Positions 34,215 through 43,874 of a stretch of 64,000 nt of DNA are shown one piece after another. The stretch is from a bacterium endosymbiont of Escarpia laminata. Lineage in GTDB: Bacteria; Pseudomonadota; Gammaproteobacteria; Chromatiales; Chromatiaceae. The notes beneath the pieces are model-generated. The model was not told the DNA's origin. It made no database searches and worked only from the letters and a program-made list of their open reading frames with translations. The stretch lies in the NCBI GenBank assembly GCA_003660235.1, contig QGON01000063.1, positions 1-64,000 on the forward strand, written 5' to 3'. The position numbers were made by a program, and so were the translations under genes. Position 1 is the stretch's first letter. Each line of letters starts with the position of its first letter.

Positions 34215-34976
34215 CTAGGTAAGCGCCTTTTCAAGTTCGTTGATTGATGGGTAACTGATGAGTACGGCACGGTGTTTGCCGTGAAATACGAACATGCTGC
34301 CGGCGGCCACCGCGTCTGCATGGCCTTGGGTGATTGCCTCGCTGAAGTGTTCGATTCGGGCTGCACCACCCAGGGCAATTACCGGGATCTCCACACTGGA
34401 GCTGATCCCGGCCAGGGTGTCTAGGTCGTAGCCGGAGAAGGTGCCATCCCGGTCAATGGAGTTGACGAGCAGTTCTCCTGCGCCCAGGTCTTCCATCTTA
34501 CGGGCGGCATCGAGCGGGGTATAACCGCTCTTTTTTGTGCCGCCATAATAGTATGCCCCAGGCTTGCCAAACAGTCCTTTTTTTACATCGATAGTGACGG
34601 TGATACTTTGATTGCCATAGCGGCTTGATGCCTCTCTGACCAGTTTGGGGTTGGAGAAGGCTGCGGTGTTCAGGCTTACCTTCTCCACGCCTAAACGGAA
34701 CAGCTGGCCGATCTGTTCAATGTTACTCACGCCGCCGCCATAGGACAGAGGCATGAAGCACTCACTGGCAATTTCGGATATCAGTTGGAAGTTAGGTGGG
34801 CGCTGTTTACGGGATGCGTCGATATCAAGCAGTATCAGCTCGTCAACCTCTTTGTCGTTAAATATACGCACTGTATTGACAGGGTCGCCCACATAGGTGG
34901 GGGATTTGAAACGCACCGTCTTGACAAGGCCACTGCCCTGCAGCAGCAGGCAGGGTATAACGCGGGTTCTAAGCAT
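34215..34976 (-). CDS. HisF2, cyclase-like subunit of the LPS amidotransferase
   Basis: 253 residues, (beta-alpha)8 barrel of the HisF family. Start at 34976 (MLRTRVIPCLLL). In true HisF the first catalytic Asp follows IPCL (IPCLDV); here it is Leu (VIPCLLLQGSG), while the second Asp (VTIDVKKGLF) remains. Loss of the first Asp suggests it no longer makes imidazole glycerol phosphate and serves as the ammonia channel for WbpG. Located between hisH2 and wbpG, overlapping hisH2 by eight bases; not with histidine genes. Confidence 0.92.
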   Translation of the reverse strand: MLRTRVIPCLLLQGSGLVKTVRFKSPTYVGDPVNTVRIFNDKEVDELILLDIDASRKQRPPNFQLISEIASECFMPLSYGGGVSNIEQIGQLFRLGVEKVSLNTAAFSNPKLVREASSRYGNQSITVTIDVKKGLFGKPGAYYYGGTKKSGYTPLDAARKMEDLGAGELLVNSIDRDGTFSGYDLDTLAGISSSVEIPVIALGGAARIEHFSEAITQGHADAVAAGSMFVFHGKHRAVLISYPSINELEKALT

Positions 34977-35583
34977 TGCCGAATCGCTCTGCAAAATTGC
35001 GCATCAGGATAATGCCGAATTTATGGCTCTTTTCAGGATGAAACTGCAGGCCGGCCAAGTTGTCTCGCTCGATGCCGGAAGTGAATTCCATGCCGTAAGG
35101 TGTGTGGCACAAGCGGTCTACGGGACTATCACAGACCATGCGGTAGGAGTGTACAAAATAGAATCTTGCCGGATCGGGTAGATCCTGAAACAAGACGCTG
35201 GGCTTAAGTGGTTGAGCAATATTCCAACCCATGTGAGGAACCTTGAGCGGGGCTGCTTTGATGCGAACTGTGGTGGCATCAAACCAGCCAAGGCCCGGTA
35301 GCTTTCCCTCCTCGCTTCCCTGTGTGAGCAACTGGGCACCCAGACAGATGCCGAGTATAGGTTTGCCCTGTTCGTTCGCAGCCTGGTTAAGTGGTTCGAT
35401 CAGGTTCAGGTTATTGAGGTGCTCCATGCCGTGGTCAAAGGAGCCGACGCCCGGCAGTATCAACTTGTCGGCGGAGAGGATATCTTCCGCTCGACTGGAG
35501 CTTTTTGCTTCTGCCCCCACCTTCTTGAGCATATTGAGTATGGAGCCAAGATTGCCCATGCCATACTCGACGACGACGATCAT
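34969..35583 (-). CDS. HisH2, glutamine amidotransferase subunit
   Basis: 204 residues, class I glutaminase. Nucleophile Cys in ILGICLGAQLLTQGS, catalytic His/Glu in LQFHPEKSHKFG, oxyanion region LPGVGSFDHGMEHL. Releases ammonia from glutamine and passes it to HisF2 and then WbpG. Its position just upstream of hisF2 and wbpG, with wzx four bases ahead, places it in O-polysaccharide synthesis and not in histidine synthesis. Confidence 0.93.
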   Translation of the reverse strand: MIVVVEYGMGNLGSILNMLKKVGAEAKSSSRAEDILSADKLILPGVGSFDHGMEHLNNLNLIEPLNQAANEQGKPILGICLGAQLLTQGSEEGKLPGLGWFDATTVRIKAAPLKVPHMGWNIAQPLKPSVLFQDLPDPARFYFVHSYRMVCDSPVDRLCHTPYGMEFTSGIERDNLAGLQFHPEKSHKFGIILMRNFAERFGNA

Positions 35584-35587
35584 TACA

Positions 35588-36853
35588 TCAACTCCTCACA
35601 CTGAATTTATAAGACAGGCCCAAGTAGATTAGATACATGGCCGAGTAACTGGCGGAGAACAGGGCGATGCTTACCTTTGGTTCGCCCATCATACCTCCAA
35701 TGACGATGGATGCGGTGGTTACCAGCAGCAGGCCGACTTGCCAGATCAAATCCACCTGCTGTTTTTCTGCGATATACATCACATAGCTGAGGGGGCTGCT
35801 GATGAATCGCATGAAATAGAGTGCGATTAACAGTCGCGCGTAGTCACCTGCTTCACGCCACTCGGCACCAAAAACGACCTCGAACAGATCGGGAGCGATG
35901 AAGAACAGTAAGCTGAAAGGCCCTATGGCTAGCAGTGACAGGGTCTTGAATGTTTTGAGGTAGATTTCACGGCAGCTGCCGGTTTCTCTGAAGTCCCGGC
36001 TGGCACGCTCTTTGAAAACTTCGAGTACCGAGACCCCGAGCAAGGAGACAGGCGCGCCCAGAACCCGTAGGGTCAATGCATAAAACCCGGCCACAGTTGC
36101 GCTGAAATAGAAACCCAACAGGATCAGAGGCAACTGGCTGGCCATGCTGTTGATGAAGTCAGCGGGTAGTGAAAAGATCGGAAATTTGCGGTAGATGCGT
36201 CCTATGCGGAGGAGGGTTTTCCTGTCCACTTTTCGACGCAGTGCAAGATCACCTCTTACGGTGGAGAAAAAAAGTGTTACCACGCCGATAGTCTGCCCTG
36301 TTATCTGTCCGAGTAACAGTCCGGTTTTTTGGCTGATCAGCGCCAGGGTTAACTGACTGCTACCAATACCACCAGACCACGCGACCTTTGCTGCTGCCAG
36401 GCGTTTGAAGCGGACGCGATAGATTGTCCAGTAGCTGAAGATCTGGAACAGAGCCGCAGTCAATATGCCGAACGGGATCAGATAGACCAGTGGGTTATCC
36501 GGGGCTATACCCAGTACTCCATTGATTTCAGGTCCCCATATTCCGGTGGCAACGAAACTGGTGAAAGTGCCCCCCAGGGCGATAAGCACAGCCAGACTGA
36601 AGACTGCGAATGAATCATCTTCGTTTTCAGGAAGGGTGATGGCCATCTCGTAGCGCCCCGTGGCGATAACTGCGGCCATGGTAATGATGCCGAGATAGAT
36701 GGCGAATACCCCAAACTGCTCAGGCCCATATAAGCGGGTGAGAATAGGCGAGACTGCGATCGGTATCACCTGGGCCAGCGCCGCACCCGTGAACATGGTT
36801 AGTACATTGCGCACATAGCTGCTGTTCCGCAAGCGGGTGAACAGCGCGTTCAT
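35588..36853 (-). CDS. O-antigen flippase Wzx-like
   Basis: 421 residues, about 12 hydrophobic helices, MATE-like polysaccharide exporter. N-terminus SSYVRNVLTMFTGAALAQVIPIAVSPILTRLYGPEQFG is the family's typical opening (AQVIPIAVSPILTRLYGP). Flips undecaprenyl-linked repeat units to the periplasm. The ATG at 36853 has AGG just upstream; a GTG four codons earlier (36865) is an alternative. 24 bases after the wzz-like gene and four bases before hisH2, so one operon. Confidence 0.9.
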   Translation of the reverse strand: MNALFTRLRNSSYVRNVLTMFTGAALAQVIPIAVSPILTRLYGPEQFGVFAIYLGIITMAAVIATGRYEMAITLPENEDDSFAVFSLAVLIALGGTFTSFVATGIWGPEINGVLGIAPDNPLVYLIPFGILTAALFQIFSYWTIYRVRFKRLAAAKVAWSGGIGSSQLTLALISQKTGLLLGQITGQTIGVVTLFFSTVRGDLALRRKVDRKTLLRIGRIYRKFPIFSLPADFINSMASQLPLILLGFYFSATVAGFYALTLRVLGAPVSLLGVSVLEVFKERASRDFRETGSCREIYLKTFKTLSLLAIGPFSLLFFIAPDLFEVVFGAEWREAGDYARLLIALYFMRFISSPLSYVMYIAEKQQVDLIWQVGLLLVTTASIVIGGMMGEPKVSIALFSASYSAMYLIYLGLSYKFSVRS

Positions 36854-36877
36854 CAAGCCTGCCACGCGATCATATTG

Positions 36878-37771
36878 TTATTTCAGGTCCCTTTTTTCTG
36901 TTTGTTCCAGCAGGGATCTGGTCTGTGACAGAGAGTTGAGGAAAAAAACCAGAAACGCTGCACCGATGAAGGCCAAGCTAAATATAATCATAAATTTGAG
37001 TGAACGCTGAGGTCCGGCCGGTTGGAGTGAAAGGGCCGGTTGCATGACGATCTTGGGGGATTTTATAGTGGATAGCTGATCTTGTAGTTGTATGATCATC
37101 AGGCTGTTATTGAGCAAATTTTGATTCACCTGGTATTCAAGGTCGAGTAGTTGGTAAAGTTGTTCATTGTTGTCGTTTACGGATTTGTTCGTGGTGGTGA
37201 GTTGAGTGTTTGACGGTAAGGGCTGAGTTAAAAACTTTTTCAACTGGATTGTTTCGACTGCGCTTTGTTGGAGTTGTTGTTGTGCCGCCACACGAGTCTG
37301 AAGCTGGTTTTGTAACCTCTTCTGGGCGGCAAAGTAGTTCTCTGACTGCTGTGAGATCAATTTTTCCAGTATCACCCCATAGAGTTTAACGGCGTTTTTC
37401 GTCTCGCTATCAGCGATGCGGGTTTCCAGTGTGATCAGTCGGGGGTTGTTGGTTAGTCTCAGGTTGATAGCCATCCGATTGATATCCGGCCATTGTTCCG
37501 CTAGCCCAGACTTGGCTTCTGGAATAATGACCTCCTCAAGTAGCGATATGACAGCCTGGGCACTGTTGTCCTGTCTGTTGGATGCTGTGTTGATCTCAGT
37601 CTGCCCCGTCATGAATGTGGCTTTGTAAAAGTGAAGCCTGGGAGTCGATAGAGCCCATGGAAGCCCTGCTAAAGTCAGGATAACAAGGGAGAGGGCGAAT
37701 ATCTTTTTTCGTCTGACCAATATCGCGAGCAGAGTGCTCCCACTCTTTGGTGAATTGGCTTCTGACTCCAT
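36878..37771 (-). CDS. Wzz-like chain-length determinant / polysaccharide co-polymerase
   Basis: 297 residues. Two membrane helices flank a periplasmic coiled-coil domain: TM1 about 25-43 (IFALSLVILTLAGLPWALS) and TM2 near the C-terminus (FMIIFSLAFIGAAFLVFFLNSL). The middle is rich in Gln/Asn with leucine heptads (QKRLQNQLQTRVAAQQQLQQ). The canonical proline-rich motif before TM2 is only weakly recognisable (ALSLQPAGPQRS). Start at 37771 has AGGA upstream. First gene of the leftward block; sets O-chain length with the Wzy-type polymerase. Confidence 0.78.
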   Translation of the reverse strand: MESEANSPKSGSTLLAILVRRKKIFALSLVILTLAGLPWALSTPRLHFYKATFMTGQTEINTASNRQDNSAQAVISLLEEVIIPEAKSGLAEQWPDINRMAINLRLTNNPRLITLETRIADSETKNAVKLYGVILEKLISQQSENYFAAQKRLQNQLQTRVAAQQQLQQSAVETIQLKKFLTQPLPSNTQLTTTNKSVNDNNEQLYQLLDLEYQVNQNLLNNSLMIIQLQDQLSTIKSPKIVMQPALSLQPAGPQRSLKFMIIFSLAFIGAAFLVFFLNSLSQTRSLLEQTEKRDLK

Positions 37772-37941
37772 CCGTGTGATTCCTGAGCGATCCAAGATCT
37801 AGGCAGGGCGACAATGCGCTGGGAATAGTAACATATTGGCTCGATACGTTGTTTTGCTGGACTCCCTGTTTGGGATGGAAGCTGCTTGTGGCTTGATGAG
37901 CAAGCCTGGGAGAGATCGGGTAATGTAAGTTGTCGGGTTCG

Positions 37942-39600
37942 TTAGCTGAGAGAGTTTATCCAGCCACGTATCAGGACCAGGCCTCCCCCCACACCCAGTC
38001 CGCTGCCGATAAGCAGTGTTGCGGTGGCGGGAATGAGTGCGCCGCTACCGAATACCAGCAGCAGCGAGCCACTGAGCAGCATGGCGCTGCCTGAGATCAC
38101 GGAGACAGTGCTGCGATGGTTCTTTCGCAGTACCTGCTGCATCTGCACCAGTTCATCCGATTTCCATTTTATTTCCAGGCGGCCGGCGGCGGCATCTTCC
38201 ACGATTTTGTTGATCTGCACTGGTAGATCTGGCAGATGCTCAACGATAAACGGCAGGTTTTCCTTCATCTTACGCAGCAGCGCACGGTGGCCTATCTGCT
38301 CGCTCATCCAGCGTTCGAGAAAGGGCTTGGCGGTGGTCCACAGGTCGAGCTGTGGGTAGAGCATGCGCCCAAGACCTTCGATATTGAGCAGGGTCTTCTG
38401 CAGCAGCACCAGCTGGGGTTGCACCTCCATGTCGAAGCGGCGCGCGGTCTGAAACAGACGCAGCAGGAAGTGGCCGAAGGAGATTTCGCTCAGGGGTTTC
38501 TCGAAGATCGGCTCGCAGACGGTGCGGATTGCCGCCTCGAACTCCTCAACCCGGGTGCTTTTCGGTACCCAGCCGGACTGAACGTGTAGTTCGGCAACGC
38601 GCTTGTAGTCGCGATTGAAGAAGGCCAGCAGGTTCTCTGCAAGGTAGCGTTTGTCGGCCTCAGTGAGGGTGCCCATGATGCCGAAATCGACGGCGATATA
38701 GCGGCCGTTGGGCTCAACGAAGATGTTGCCGGGATGCATGTCGGCATGGAAAAAGTTGTACTGGAAAACCTGGGTGAAGAAGATCTCAACCCCGCGTTCT
38801 CCCAGCAGTTTCATGCTGATGCCCTGGCGCCGGAGTTCCTCCACGTTACCCACTGGTGTGCCGTTGATCCGTTCCATGACCAGTACATTCTGACGTGCGA
38901 GATCCCAGTAGATCTCCGGCACATAGAGCACCTTGCTGTCGAGGAAGTTGCGCCGGAGCTGGGAGGCGTTGGCGGCCTCGCGCATCAGGTCGAGTTCATC
39001 GAATATGGTCTTCTCATACTCCTCGATCACCTCCACTGGCCGCAGGCGACGCCCCTCTTTCCAGTACTTCTCCGCCAACCGGGCGATGGTGAAGAGCAGA
39101 TCCACATCCCGGCGGATGATCTTCTCGATTCCGGGGCGCAGCACCTTCACCACTACTTGCGTGCCGTCCTTCAGTTGCGCAGTATGGACCTGGGCGACGG
39201 AGGCGGAGGCGAGTGGTTGCTCGTCGAAGGCGTCGAGCAGTTCACCAACGGGCTGGCCGTAGGCCTTCTCGATGATGGTGCGGGCCTGGTCTCCGGGAAA
39301 CGGCGGCACTCGGTCCTGCAGTTTCGCCAGCTCATTGGCAAGATCGTCCGGCAGCAAGTCACGTCGGGTGGAGAGTATCTGTCCGAACTTGATGAAGATA
39401 GGACCCAGATCTTCCAGTGCGCGTCTGATGCGCTCCGGGTAGGCGCCACGGTCGCGGCGGAGCCAGTACCAGGGCGATAGATAGATGAGAAAGCGGAGCG
39501 GGCGAAAAAGGTGGGTGGCCAGAACCACCTCGTCGAGGCCGTGACGCAGCAGCACCAGATTGATATGTGCGAGCCGGAGTACCTGCGAGGGGCGGATCAT
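37942..39600 (-). CDS. ubiB: Ubiquinone biosynthesis kinase-like protein UbiB
   Basis: 552 residues. ABC1/ADCK atypical kinase: KxGQ motif in [20 protein letters not shown], Ala-rich nucleotide loop [15 protein letters not shown], and catalytic-like [12 protein letters not shown] and [10 protein letters not shown]. Two C-terminal helices ([20 protein letters not shown] and after) anchor it in the membrane. Required for the aerobic hydroxylation steps of ubiquinone synthesis. Overlaps the end of ubiJ by four bases; ubiE-ubiJ-ubiB order as in E. coli. Confidence 0.95.
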   Translation of the reverse strand: MIRPSQVLRLAHINLVLLRHGLDEVVLATHLFRPLRFLIYLSPWYWLRRDRGAYPERIRRALEDLGPIFIKFGQILSTRRDLLPDDLANELAKLQDRVPPFPGDQARTIIEKAYGQPVGELLDAFDEQPLASASVAQVHTAQLKDGTQVVVKVLRPGIEKIIRRDVDLLFTIARLAEKYWKEGRRLRPVEVIEEYEKTIFDELDLMREAANASQLRRNFLDSKVLYVPEIYWDLARQNVLVMERINGTPVGNVEELRRQGISMKLLGERGVEIFFTQVFQYNFFHADMHPGNIFVEPNGRYIAVDFGIMGTLTEADKRYLAENLLAFFNRDYKRVAELHVQSGWVPKSTRVEEFEAAIRTVCEPIFEKPLSEISFGHFLLRLFQTARRFDMEVQPQLVLLQKTLLNIEGLGRMLYPQLDLWTTAKPFLERWMSEQIGHRALLRKMKENLPFIVEHLPDLPVQINKIVEDAAAGRLEIKWKSDELVQMQQVLRKNHRSTVSVISGSAMLLSGSLLLVFGSGALIPATATLLIGSGLGVGGGLVLIRGWINSLS

Positions 39601-40211
39601 GAAGCCGCCTTATCGTGCAGGCGCTGTAGTCTGGCTGCCAGACGTTCCACATCATCGCGCAGGGTGTCGACGTCTGCCAGGAACGGCTCGATTTCGTACC
39701 GGCTGGGCAACAGGCGCAGCTCCTCTTGCAGATACTCCTGCAGGTTCTGCCCGGAGGTTCGGCGCAACTTCTTCCCCCAGCCAAACAAGTTGCGGGCGGC
39801 CTTGCCGACTTCATGGGCGATGAGATCGCCTGTGAGATGGGAGAGCTGCTCCTCCCAGTCGATATCGAGTGCGGAGAGGAAGTTGCCGAAACGGTGGGCC
39901 AGGGCTGTGTCGCCTTCGATCTCTACCGCACCGCTGAAAAGCTGATCGGCACTTTTACGCTTACCGCGCATGGCGGCCAGATCGAGGGGGGTACCGCGCA
40001 GGGTGCAGTCCGGATCCCCCTCGAAGTCACTCAGCAGTTGTATGCCGCCGGGTTCCGGGATCAGGTAGAGTGACAGACCAAATCCCAGCAGGTCGAGCCG
40101 GATGACCCGTCCATACATGGGTGCCAACCGCGCCGGCGCCTCCGGGTCGAGCCGGATGGCGTGGCTAATCAGCTGTTCAAGGGTGGCGAAGGCGGCCGCG
40201 CTAATGGTCAT
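39597..40211 (-). CDS. ubiJ: Ubiquinone biosynthesis accessory factor UbiJ
   Basis: 204 residues with an SCP2 sterol-carrier-like fold in the first 120 ([44 protein letters not shown]) and a C-terminal coiled coil ([21 protein letters not shown]). Binds the hydrophobic ubiquinone intermediates in the soluble Ubi complex. Six bases after ubiE and overlapping ubiB. Confidence 0.93.
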   Translation of the reverse strand: MTISAAAFATLEQLISHAIRLDPEAPARLAPMYGRVIRLDLLGFGLSLYLIPEPGGIQLLSDFEGDPDCTLRGTPLDLAAMRGKRKSADQLFSGAVEIEGDTALAHRFGNFLSALDIDWEEQLSHLTGDLIAHEVGKAARNLFGWGKKLRRTSGQNLQEYLQEELRLLPSRYEIEPFLADVDTLRDDVERLAARLQRLHDKAAS

Positions 40212-40217
40212 TATTGG

Positions 40218-40967
40218 TCAAAGTTTATAGCCCCGATGGATTGCCACCACGCCGCCGGTCTCGTTGAAGTAGTCGCAACGCTCGAAACCGGCATGTTCCA
40301 TCATCCCCTTCAGGGTCTCCTGGTCGGGATGCATGCGAATCGACTCCGCCAGATAGCGGTAGCTCTCCTCGTCGTTGGTCACCAGCTTGCCTATCTTGGG
40401 CAGCAGGGAGAAGGAGTAGAAGTCGTAGATCTTCTCCAGCGGCTTGAGGGTCGGTTTGGAAAACTCCAGCACCAGCAGACGGCCGCCAGGGCGGACAACT
40501 CTGAAGATGGCGTCCAGCGCCTTCTGTTTGTCGGTGACGTTGCGCAGCCCGAAAGCGATGGTAACGCAGTCGAAATAGCTATCGGGAAACGGCAGATATT
40601 GGGCGTCGACCTGGGCGTATTGCAGATTGCCGACTCGCCCTTCGTTCAGCATGCGCTCACGGCCCTGCTCCAGCATGGCGGCATTGATGTCGGTAAAGAC
40701 CACCTGTCCATCAGGACCCACCAGGCCACTGAAGCGGGCGGAGAGGTCGCCGGTGCCGGCTGCCAGATCGAGTACCCGCTGGCTGCGGCGTACGCCGGAG
40801 AGCTCAATGGTGTGGCGCTTCCACAGGCGATGGACCCCGAACGACATCAGGTCATTCATCAAATCATACTTGTTGGCGACCGAATCGAAGACGGCGCGCA
40901 CCCGTCCCGCCTTCTCTTCGACATTAACCTCTTCATAGCCGAAATGTGTGGTCTTATCGTCACTCAT
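40218..40967 (-). CDS. ubiE: Demethylmenaquinol/2-methoxy-6-polyprenyl-benzoquinol methyltransferase
   Basis: 249 residues from the ATG at 40967. C-methyltransferase of ubiquinone (and menaquinone) synthesis. SAM motif [15 protein letters not shown], family signatures [18 protein letters not shown] and [17 protein letters not shown]. The frame is open far upstream but [14 protein letters not shown] is the conserved start. A short palindromic repeat lies immediately upstream (40986-41018). Confidence 0.97.
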   Translation of the reverse strand: MSDDKTTHFGYEEVNVEEKAGRVRAVFDSVANKYDLMNDLMSFGVHRLWKRHTIELSGVRRSQRVLDLAAGTGDLSARFSGLVGPDGQVVFTDINAAMLEQGRERMLNEGRVGNLQYAQVDAQYLPFPDSYFDCVTIAFGLRNVTDKQKALDAIFRVVRPGGRLLVLEFSKPTLKPLEKIYDFYSFSLLPKIGKLVTNDEESYRYLAESIRMHPDQETLKGMMEHAGFERCDYFNETGGVVAIHRGYKL

Positions 40968-40985
40968 GTTGCATATGCCTGCTGC

Positions 40986-41018
40986 GTAGGATGCGCTTCG
41001 TACCTCACAACATCCTAC
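40986..41018. repeat. GTAGG/CCTAC palindromic repeat, short copy
   Basis: 33 bases: GTAGGATG at the left and CATCCTAC at the right, 8-bp perfect inverted ends, between the ubiE start and the DUF971 gene. Same subtype as the copy at 44822. Confidence 0.55.
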
Positions 41019-41031
41019 ATCGTGGTTTTTC

Positions 41032-41400
41032 TCAGTTTGCCAGCTCTTTACGTTGGTAACCGGCGGCCTTGAGCCTTGCCAGGTAACCCTTCCAGTTGGC
41101 ATTTTGGTTGGCCCCCAGTTTGTAGAGGGTCTCCCAGGAGTAGATGCCGGTGTTGTGTTCGTCGTCGAAATGGAGGCAGACGGCGTAATTTCCCACAGGA
41201 TCGATATGGAGAATGTTCACCTCTTCCTTGCCGGTCTGCAAGACCTCCTGACCTGGGCCGTGACCCTGTACTTCGGCGGAGGGGGAGAATACCCGTAGAT
41301 ACTCTGCCGGAAGGGCAAATTTGTTGCCGTCGTCGAAGGTGATCTCAAGAACCTTGGACTGACGGTGCAGATGGATCTCGGTGGGATTGGGATGGGACAT
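41032..41400 (-). CDS. DUF971 protein (gamma-butyrobetaine hydroxylase N-terminal-like domain)
   Basis: 122 residues. Single domain: [29 protein letters not shown] then [27 protein letters not shown]. The domain forms the N-terminus of eukaryotic gamma-butyrobetaine hydroxylase and occurs alone in bacteria, often near hslU or Fe-S genes. Position between hslU and ubiE is common in gammaproteobacteria. Role uncertain. Confidence 0.88.
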   Translation of the reverse strand: MSHPNPTEIHLHRQSKVLEITFDDGNKFALPAEYLRVFSPSAEVQGHGPGQEVLQTGKEEVNILHIDPVGNYAVCLHFDDEHNTGIYSWETLYKLGANQNANWKGYLARLKAAGYQRKELAN

Positions 41401-41555
41401 CTCTTTTCTCTCTCTAAACTTGATTTAAAGATGCAATTTTAAGCGCTTGCCGGTCGGCAGAAACCCGGCAGCAAAGCGGGTTGCTGCATCCTTTGGGTAA
41501 AATCATTTATTTGCCTGGTTACTGTGTCCTGAATGCTCATGCAATCTGTTGTGGA

Positions 41556-41643
41556 GTAGGCCGGTTCAAGCGTAGCGGAACCGGCACTCCGCCTGATTTG
41601 CCGATTCAGGAAGGCCCGATCCGCTACGCTTGATCGGGCCTAC
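41556..41643. repeat. GTAGG/CCTAC palindromic repeat (ggccGGTTC subtype)
   Basis: 88 bases: GTAGGCCGGTTCAAGCGTAG at the left and CTACGCTTGATCGGGCCTAC at the right, with inner hairpins (CCGGTTC...GAACCGG; GCCCGATC...GATCGGGC). Lies between hslU and the DUF971 gene. Closely related to the copies at 50928 and 56971. Confidence 0.65.
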
Positions 41644-41675
41644 ACTCTGTTTAGCAGCGAAGTTCAGCATGGGTC

Positions 41676-43016
41676 TCAAAGAATGTACTGGCTCAGGTCA
41701 TCGTCGGCCGCAAGTTCCGCCAGATGTTTGTCAACATAGGCCGCGTCGACGGTAAAGCGCTCGCCGGTATGCTCAGTCGCTGCGAAGGAGATGGTCTCCA
41801 GCAGGCGCTCCATTACCGTGTGCAGACGTCGTGCGCCGATGTTTTCGGTACGCTCATTGACCTGCCATGCGGTCTCTGCGATGCGTTGAATGCCATCCGG
41901 GGTGAACTCAAGCTTCACCTGCTCGGTGGCCATCAGCGCTTGGTATTGCTCGGTCAGTGAGGCGTCCGGCTCGGTCAGTATGCGGGTGAAGTCTTCAGTA
42001 CTCAGCGCTGCCAGTTCCACCCGGATCGGCAGGCGGCCCTGCAGTTCCGGGATCAGGTCGGAGGGTTTGGAGAGGTGGAAGGCGCCAGAAGCGATGAAGA
42101 GGATGTGGTCGGTCTTCACCATGCCGTGCTTGGTGGAGACGGTGCATCCCTCCACCAGTGGCAGCAGGTCGCGTTGCACCCCCTCACGGGAGACATCGGC
42201 GCCGCCATGGTTGGAGCGGCTTGCCACCTTGTCCAGTTCGTCGAGAAAGACTATGCCCTGTTGCTCCACCATGTCGAGGGCGCGCAGTTTGAGATCCTCT
42301 TCGTTGATCCGTTTCTGCGCCTCTTCGTCCTGCAATATCTTGAAAGCGTCCTTGATGCGCAGTTTGCGCCGTCGGGTGCGACCGGAACCCATGTTGGAGA
42401 ACATGCCCTGCAACTGACTGGTCATCTCCTCCATGCCGGGTGGAGCCATGATCTCAACTCCCATGGGTGAGGCGCTGACCTCGATCTCTATCTCTTTGTC
42501 ATCCATTTCGCCGCTGCGGATCTTCTGCCGGAATCGGTCACGGGTGGTGCTGGAGACGCCGCTGTCGGAGTCGCTGTCATCACCCCAGTCACTCGACTTG
42601 GGAGCGGGCAGCAGGGCGTCGAGAATGCGCTCTTCTGCGGCATGGTGGGCGGCGTCCGCCTCTTTTTCCATCTCGGTTTCGCGCACCATTTTTACGGCGG
42701 AATCGGCAAGATCGCGAATGATGGAGTCGACTTCGCGTCCAACGTAGCCAACTTCAGTGAATTTTGTCGCCTCGACCTTTATGAAGGGGGCGTTTGCCAG
42801 CTTTGCCAGACGGCGGGCGATCTCGGTCTTGCCCACGCCGGTGGGGCCGATCATGAGGATGTTTTTCGGGGTGATCTCGTTACGCAGATTCTCAGGCACC
42901 TGGGATCGCCGCCAGCGGTTACGCAGGGCGATGGCCACGGCCCGTTTGGCTTCCGCCTGGCCGATGATGTGTTTGTCGAGTTCAGCGACAATCTGCTGGG
43001 GAGTGATTTCCGGCAT
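41676..43016 (-). CDS. hslU: HslUV protease ATPase subunit HslU
   Basis: 446 residues. AAA+ unfoldase that feeds substrates to HslV. Walker [16 protein letters not shown], the I-domain insertion (about 110-240, Asp/Ser-rich DSDSGVSS), Walker [10 protein letters not shown] and the C-terminal LSQYIL tail that activates HslV. N-terminal [20 protein letters not shown] conserved. Eight bases after hslV. A heat-shock promoter would lie upstream of hslV; not identified. Confidence 0.97.
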   Translation of the reverse strand: MPEITPQQIVAELDKHIIGQAEAKRAVAIALRNRWRRSQVPENLRNEITPKNILMIGPTGVGKTEIARRLAKLANAPFIKVEATKFTEVGYVGREVDSIIRDLADSAVKMVRETEMEKEADAAHHAAEERILDALLPAPKSSDWGDDSDSDSGVSSTTRDRFRQKIRSGEMDDKEIEIEVSASPMGVEIMAPPGMEEMTSQLQGMFSNMGSGRTRRRKLRIKDAFKILQDEEAQKRINEEDLKLRALDMVEQQGIVFLDELDKVASRSNHGGADVSREGVQRDLLPLVEGCTVSTKHGMVKTDHILFIASGAFHLSKPSDLIPELQGRLPIRVELAALSTEDFTRILTEPDASLTEQYQALMATEQVKLEFTPDGIQRIAETAWQVNERTENIGARRLHTVMERLLETISFAATEHTGERFTVDAAYVDKHLAELAADDDLSQYIL

Positions 43017-43024
43017 GATAACGG

Positions 43025-43564
43025 TTATTGCTCGCAGTCGAGTTCTTCAAGAACGATGTTGTGGTTGGTATAGATGCAGATATCTGCCGCGATGGAGAGG
43101 CCTTTGTTTACCACCTCTGCCGCGCCTAGCTCGGTATTCTCCAGCAGGGCGCGGGCAGCAGCCTGCGCAAAAGCGCCACCGGAGCCGATCGCCATAAGAC
43201 TGTTTTCCGGCTCGATCACATCGCCGGTGCCGGAGATAATCAGGGATGCCTTGGCGTCAGCGACACAAAGCAGAGCTTCCAGACGCCGCAGAGAGCGTTC
43301 GGTGCGCCAGTCTTTAGCCAGTTCAACGGCCGCCCGGGTCAGGTTTCCATGATGTTTTTCCAGCTTGCCCTCGAAGCGCTCAAAGAGGGTGAACGCGTCT
43401 GCAGTGGCGCCTGCAAAGCCGGCAATCACGCCGCCTTTGTAGAGGCGGCGCACCTTGCGGGCGTTGCCTTTCATCACTGTGTTGCCGAGGGAGACCTGGC
43501 CGTCTCCGCCGATCACCACCTTACCGTTACGCCGCACTGAGAGGATTGTCGTGCCTTTGAACAT
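43025..43564 (-). CDS. hslV: HslUV protease proteolytic subunit HslV
   Basis: 179 residues. Proteasome-like threonine protease; mature protein should begin at Thr5 of [17 protein letters not shown], so a four-residue propeptide is removed, unlike E. coli HslV where only Met is lost. Other conserved parts: [47 protein letters not shown]. Cotranscribed with hslU. Confidence 0.96.
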   Translation of the reverse strand: MFKGTTILSVRRNGKVVIGGDGQVSLGNTVMKGNARKVRRLYKGGVIAGFAGATADAFTLFERFEGKLEKHHGNLTRAAVELAKDWRTERSLRRLEALLCVADAKASLIISGTGDVIEPENSLMAIGSGGAFAQAAARALLENTELGAAEVVNKGLSIAADICIYTNHNIVLEELDCEQ

Positions 43565-43874
43565 TGTTTAAGGAGATCCGTGCAGTTACTGCAAAAGAGG
43601 GATTGTACCTGAGCCGGAGCCTTGTTAGAAATTGGTGATGGAAGGTAATTTTTCAGCTTGGTCCTGCATATGTGCCTTTTGGTAGGTTGGGTTAGATGCG
43701 CATTGCTGTAAACCCTCATTATTTCGCCAAACCTCGCGCGCATCGTAACCCAATATCGGGATGTCGGGTTACGTCCCACGCAAGGTGCGGTGCCGTATTT
43801 GGGCCTTGTGCGTAGTGCGACTAACCCGACCTACATCGAAGTGTACTGGACAGTTACGATTGAAGTTGCAGTTG
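43565..43874. repeat. Intergenic region with composite GTAGG/CCTAC repeat (43682-43834)
   Basis: 310 bases between xerC's stop and hslV's start. Most is a composite palindromic element: GTAGGTTGGGTTAG at 43682, an internal CGTAACCCAATATCGGGATGTCGGGTTACG palindrome region near 43744-43776, and CTAACCCGACCTAC ending at 43834. It reads like two elements joined. The remaining bases near 43565-43680 should contain the hslVU promoter. No gene seen. Confidence 0.55.

Noticed and set aside
34215-35583. Histidine biosynthesis hisHF
   Set aside because: No other his genes, wbpG adjacent, and the first catalytic Asp of HisF is replaced.
37796-37941. JUMPstart/ops element upstream of the wzz-like gene
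   Set aside because: The ops core (GGCGGTAG) was not found on either strand in this gap.
38734-39480. Long open frame opposite ubiB (248 codons)
   Set aside because: Mirror of a strongly conserved gene; composition follows ubiB codon positions and no family motif is visible.
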